DNA from: Entamoeba invadens IP1
Taxonomy: Eukaryota > Evosea > Mastigamoebida > Endamoebidae
Assembly: GCF_000330505.1 (NCBI RefSeq)
Contig: NW_004191732.1
Location: 121,503 to 131,504 of the forward strand
Reading direction: 5' to 3'
DNA length: 10,002 bases
This document shows positions 7,704 to 10,002 of this stretch, piece by piece (the stretch's first letter is position 1; each line of letters starts with the position of its first letter). A program made the position numbers and the translations under genes. Below the pieces are notes generated by a model that made no database searches, had not been told where the DNA came from, and saw nothing but the letters and a program-made list of their open reading frames with translations.

Positions 7704-8141
7704 GGTTAAAGAATATGCAATGAAAAACTGAAGAAAAAGAAAGAGTTGTTTGATTATTATTGAATGATTACCTTGTTATTTTATTGAATTTAATTAATAA
7801 TTTTCAAAGATAATTCGATAATAAAGTAATTGAAGAGATGATATTTTATATAAAACTTAAAAAAAAGTTAAAAAAATAATAACTAAATTTCTTGATTTTT
7901 GAACTACTTGAATTTCTTTGGTTTGTAATATAAAGTGTTAAAACAAGAAATATAAACATTTCAAACGTATTTTGAATTAAAAGTGGTTTTATTTTTAAAT
8001 CGAAAATAATAAAAACAGTTATTTTTGAAACTTTAGGTTGTGTGAATATTATTAAAATGAAAATATAGAAGCGAACCATTTCATAAAAAATAAATTGAAT
8101 TACAACAACAATACCAGTAATCCAATTACCAATGCAGTGGT
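7704..8141. other. AT-rich stretch downstream of the propeller-like pseudogene
   Basis: It lies 3' of the (-) strand pseudogene that ends at 8142. A 77-codon (-) ORF (7846-8079, ATG start) is almost all F, I, L, K and S and resembles no family; I treat it as chance. No other feature is visible. Confidence 0.55.
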
Positions 8142-9176
8142 TTATATATATCCAAAATCAACATTATCCCCATCGTCAATTCCATTAAATTCGGATATCA
8201 CAAGTTTATCTCCTTTATCTTGTGGTGCTCTAACCCAAAAAATTCATCGATTTTGGAATTTTTTGAAAGAGTCATCTCTATCACCCCAACCCGTAACATC
8301 TGTGACAACTTCAAATTTGTTTGTGAGTTGCATATCGCCATTCATAGCTTCCAAGTGATATTCTTTACCTTCTTGATATCCAATTAAGAACTTTTTACCA
8401 TACTTGGCAATGCACCCATTTTGTTTTCTTTCTCCATTCTGTTTATTGTTGTCGATTTTGATTCTTTTCTTATTCTTTCCTATTGAAGCAATCAGCATTT
8501 CCTGGACTTGACTTCGAGTATTTTCCGTGTTGGTAGACTCCGGTTTAATCGAGTTGAATATTAGAACCCATCCATCTCCATTTTACTCAATACCACCAAG
8601 TTCCCCGGCTGTACATCCACCTCTATTGGCCGCATGTTGATAAAGAGTATACTGGTCTGAATTCTCTGCAAATATACCAAGTCCTGGATATGAGTCAGAG
8701 TCACATACATGAATCATTGTTTTGGTGTTATTATTCCAACCCTGTAAACCAGACATCATATGACTGCATCCCCATGGCCACACTTTTTCTACTTCACCGT
8801 CGTCTGTCACTGTGAAAAGAGCATCTCCTTCGTGTCCTTGTTTGTTGTCTTCTGTTGGATCGCTGTGGACGTGCGTGTATATTTGGAACTTCCCATCTCC
8901 ATAATTTACACGACTGTCACTAATGCCATAACCTTTATCTGATTCAGCAAGAACACTCGAAGAGATCCACTGTTGTTTAAGCTCAAGATGTTTGGTGTAC
9001 ACTTCTTTTCCTATTTCGTCAACTTTTCTAAAATAAATCAGTGAAGTGTTTGTGTTACATAAAAGAACACCACAAGAACCATCAGGCTTGGTGTACAAGC
9101 CTTTCACTGAATACTCATTGAAAGTATCTATTCGAAGTATATTGTTTGTATTTGACTGAATCTTAAATAAATCAAT
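8142..9176 (-). pseudogene. Beta-propeller-like protein of bacterial type, 5'-truncated, two in-frame stops
   Basis: One frame, interrupted only by stops, runs from 9176 to TAA at 8142-8144, about 340 codons. It reads ILRIDTFNEY, then VWPWGCSHMMSGLQGW, HVCDSDSYPGLGIF, GGCTAGELGGIE, TAA (8583-8585), NGDGWVLIF, CIAKYGKKFLIGY, GWGDRDDSFKKFQNR, TGA, then IFWV. The order WGCSH - CxSDxYPG - CxxxxLGG - DGWxLxF - YGxxFLxGW - RDDxxxFxN - WV matches, from memory, a family of secreted bacterial (for example myxobacterial) proteins with propeller-like repeats; their function is unknown to me. Both stops sit inside conserved blocks, so they are lesions. Upstream the frame is closed by TGA at 9177-9179, and 9105-9107 is GTG, so no N-terminus or signal peptide remains. 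Lateral acquisition from bacteria is possible but unproven. Confidence 0.68.
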
Positions 9177-9337
9177 TCATTTCTCAAAAAAATCGTATCC
9201 ATCTTATTAAAAATTATATCCATTTTAGAAAAAAAACAAATCCTAATAAATTGTAATTATATCTTTTCTAAACAAACTTTGACTGTATTATTTTTTAGAT
9301 ATAATGTGTAAAATTATTTTTTGATTTTTTTGTGTTT

Positions 9338-9626
9338 TTAAATAAAATTACTAACAATTCTTTTGCAAACCCATTCTGCCGCACAAATCAACAAAAAATA
9401 TTTGTAATAATTTTGAATTGCCACTCCAATGTTGTTACAGTTAAAATAAAATTTTCTTTTACTCATTACTAGTGTCTAGAAAAAATGGTCGATCATATTT
9501 CAGACCCAAAGTTAAAATCGCATTATAATAGTCGTAAAAACTTGGAGGTTGATCTCTTGTTGTAGTGTTGACTACGTAAAAATTGTTATAAGATGCCCTT
9601 TCAAACAATAGCAAATTTAAATATAA
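9338..9626 (-). pseudogene. Remnant of an unknown gene in two overlapping frames
   Basis: A frame open from 9626 to TAA at 9459-9461 reads FERASYNNFYVVNTTTRD and then SFYDYYNAILTLGLKYDRPF, with no ATG. The second frame starts with ATG at 9464-9466, overlapping the end of the first, and reads FNCNNIGVAIQNYYKYFLLI and CAAEWVCKRIVSN to TAA at 9338-9340. Both pieces have balanced, globular-protein composition unlike the AT noise around them, and they abut as one protein split by a frameshift would. No intron signals of the Entamoeba type (GTTTGT...TAG) join them. I do not recognise the family. It lies between the propeller-like pseudogene and the kinase tail, all on the same strand. Confidence 0.4.
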
Positions 9627-9695
9627 TTAAATTGTAGATTTTTTATTTATTTTATATTTATTAAACAAAAAAACGCAATTTTTTCTCATACATTT

Positions 9696-9716
9696 TGCCA
9701 AAAAATACTTTTGGCA
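9696..9716. repeat. 8-bp perfect inverted repeat
   Basis: TGCCAAAA (9696-9703) and TTTTGGCA (9709-9716) surround the loop AATAC. It sits between the 3' end of the kinase gene and the remnant at 9338-9626. On the (-) strand the right arm continues into a T-rich run. A role in 3'-end formation is conceivable but not shown. Confidence 0.4.
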
Positions 9717-9827
9717 GGTTAAATTAATTTTATGAATGTATATAACAATAAAAGGTTAAAAAATAACACTGGTTCTGAAAGATTTTTAAACAAAAAATTG
9801 AAATTGACAAACAATAATGACTTTAAA

Positions 9828-10002
9828 TTATATGTTGATGTTTTCCAGTTTTAATACCACGTCGTTCATTTTTATTCTATCGCAAACGTCTTGACACCAC
9901 ATATCATTCACAATGTTGTATATGTCATTGTTTAGATAAGATGGCTTTTTTAGACGTTTTCCACTCACAACAAAGTCAACTATATCCCATGCAAACTTAA
10001 AT
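9828..10002 (-). CDS. C-terminal end of a protein kinase domain, TKL/TMK-like (partial)
   Basis: The frame is open from the window edge to TAA at 9828-9830, giving 58 codons in view. FAWDIVDFVVSGKRLKKP, followed by DIYNIVNDMWCQDVCDRIKM and VVLKLENI, is the end of a kinase C-lobe: the PW-x-I-xx-F-V-xx-G-x-R-L block of subdomain X, the conserved W of the CW motif, and the invariant subdomain XI arginine followed by the last helix (VVxxLE). This ending is typical of tyrosine-kinase-like domains, including the very large Entamoeba transmembrane kinase (TMK) family, whose members place the kinase domain near the cytoplasmic C-terminus. The catalytic loop and DFG motif lie outside the window, so activity cannot be judged. 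No lesion is visible in this part. Confidence 0.8.
   Translation of the reverse strand, partial: FKFAWDIVDFVVSGKRLKKPSYLNNDIYNIVNDMWCQDVCDRIKMNDVVLKLENINI

Noticed and set aside
7846..8079. 77-codon (-) ORF rich in F and I, resembling a membrane protein
   Set aside because: The hydrophobicity follows from T-rich codons in AT-rich DNA; there is no charged-loop pattern or family motif.
8095..8358. 87-codon (+) ORF, and a similar one at 8760-8942
   Set aside because: Both are antisense to the propeller-like pseudogene, whose motifs are clear on the other strand.
1..10002. Stop-codon reassignment as the cause of all in-frame stops
   Set aside because: TAA, TAG and TGA all occur as lesions, frameshifts accompany them, and the same codons serve as natural ends of the genes.

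Overview
The window looks like nuclear DNA of an Entamoeba, most probably E. invadens or a close relative. The reasons are an AT-rich background with long non-coding stretches and a characteristic set of protein families: BspA-like leucine-rich repeat (LRR) proteins with the Entamoeba LDxYHMM N-terminus, a coiled-coil/TLDc protein, and the C-terminal tail of a TKL/TMK-type protein kinase. The species is inferred from family content, not proven.

Layout. 1-140 (+): the last 45 codons of one BspA-like LRR gene. 155-2035 (-): a second BspA-like gene facing it tail to tail, broken by two in-frame stops and two frameshifts that cancel each other. 2784-3688 (-): a coiled-coil/TLDc gene broken by one frameshift and one TAG. 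4059-5280: an island that is visibly richer in G and C. It holds an intact 97-codon ORF of unknown function, a fragmented unknown (+) gene, a perfect 18-bp inverted repeat and a short (-) ORF with a TATA-like box. 5300-8140: long AT-rich DNA with small inverted repeats and faint, possibly ankyrin-like coding remnants on the (-) strand. 8142-9176 (-): a 5'-truncated gene resembling secreted bacterial beta-propeller-like proteins, with two in-frame stops. 9338-9626 (-): a two-frame remnant of an unknown gene. 9828-10002 (-): the C-terminal end of a protein kinase domain that runs off the window.

The main message is decay. At least three recognisable genes, probably five or more, carry nonsense codons or frameshifts, while their family signatures stay legible across the breaks. 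All three stop codons occur among the breaks (TAA, TAA, TAG, TAA, TGA), which argues for pseudogenes rather than one reassigned codon. Homopolymer frameshifts could partly be sequencing errors; the nonsense codons are harder to explain that way. I see no operon-like logic, CRISPR, tRNA or rRNA. No new system can be claimed with confidence. The least explained part is the 4059-5280 island.
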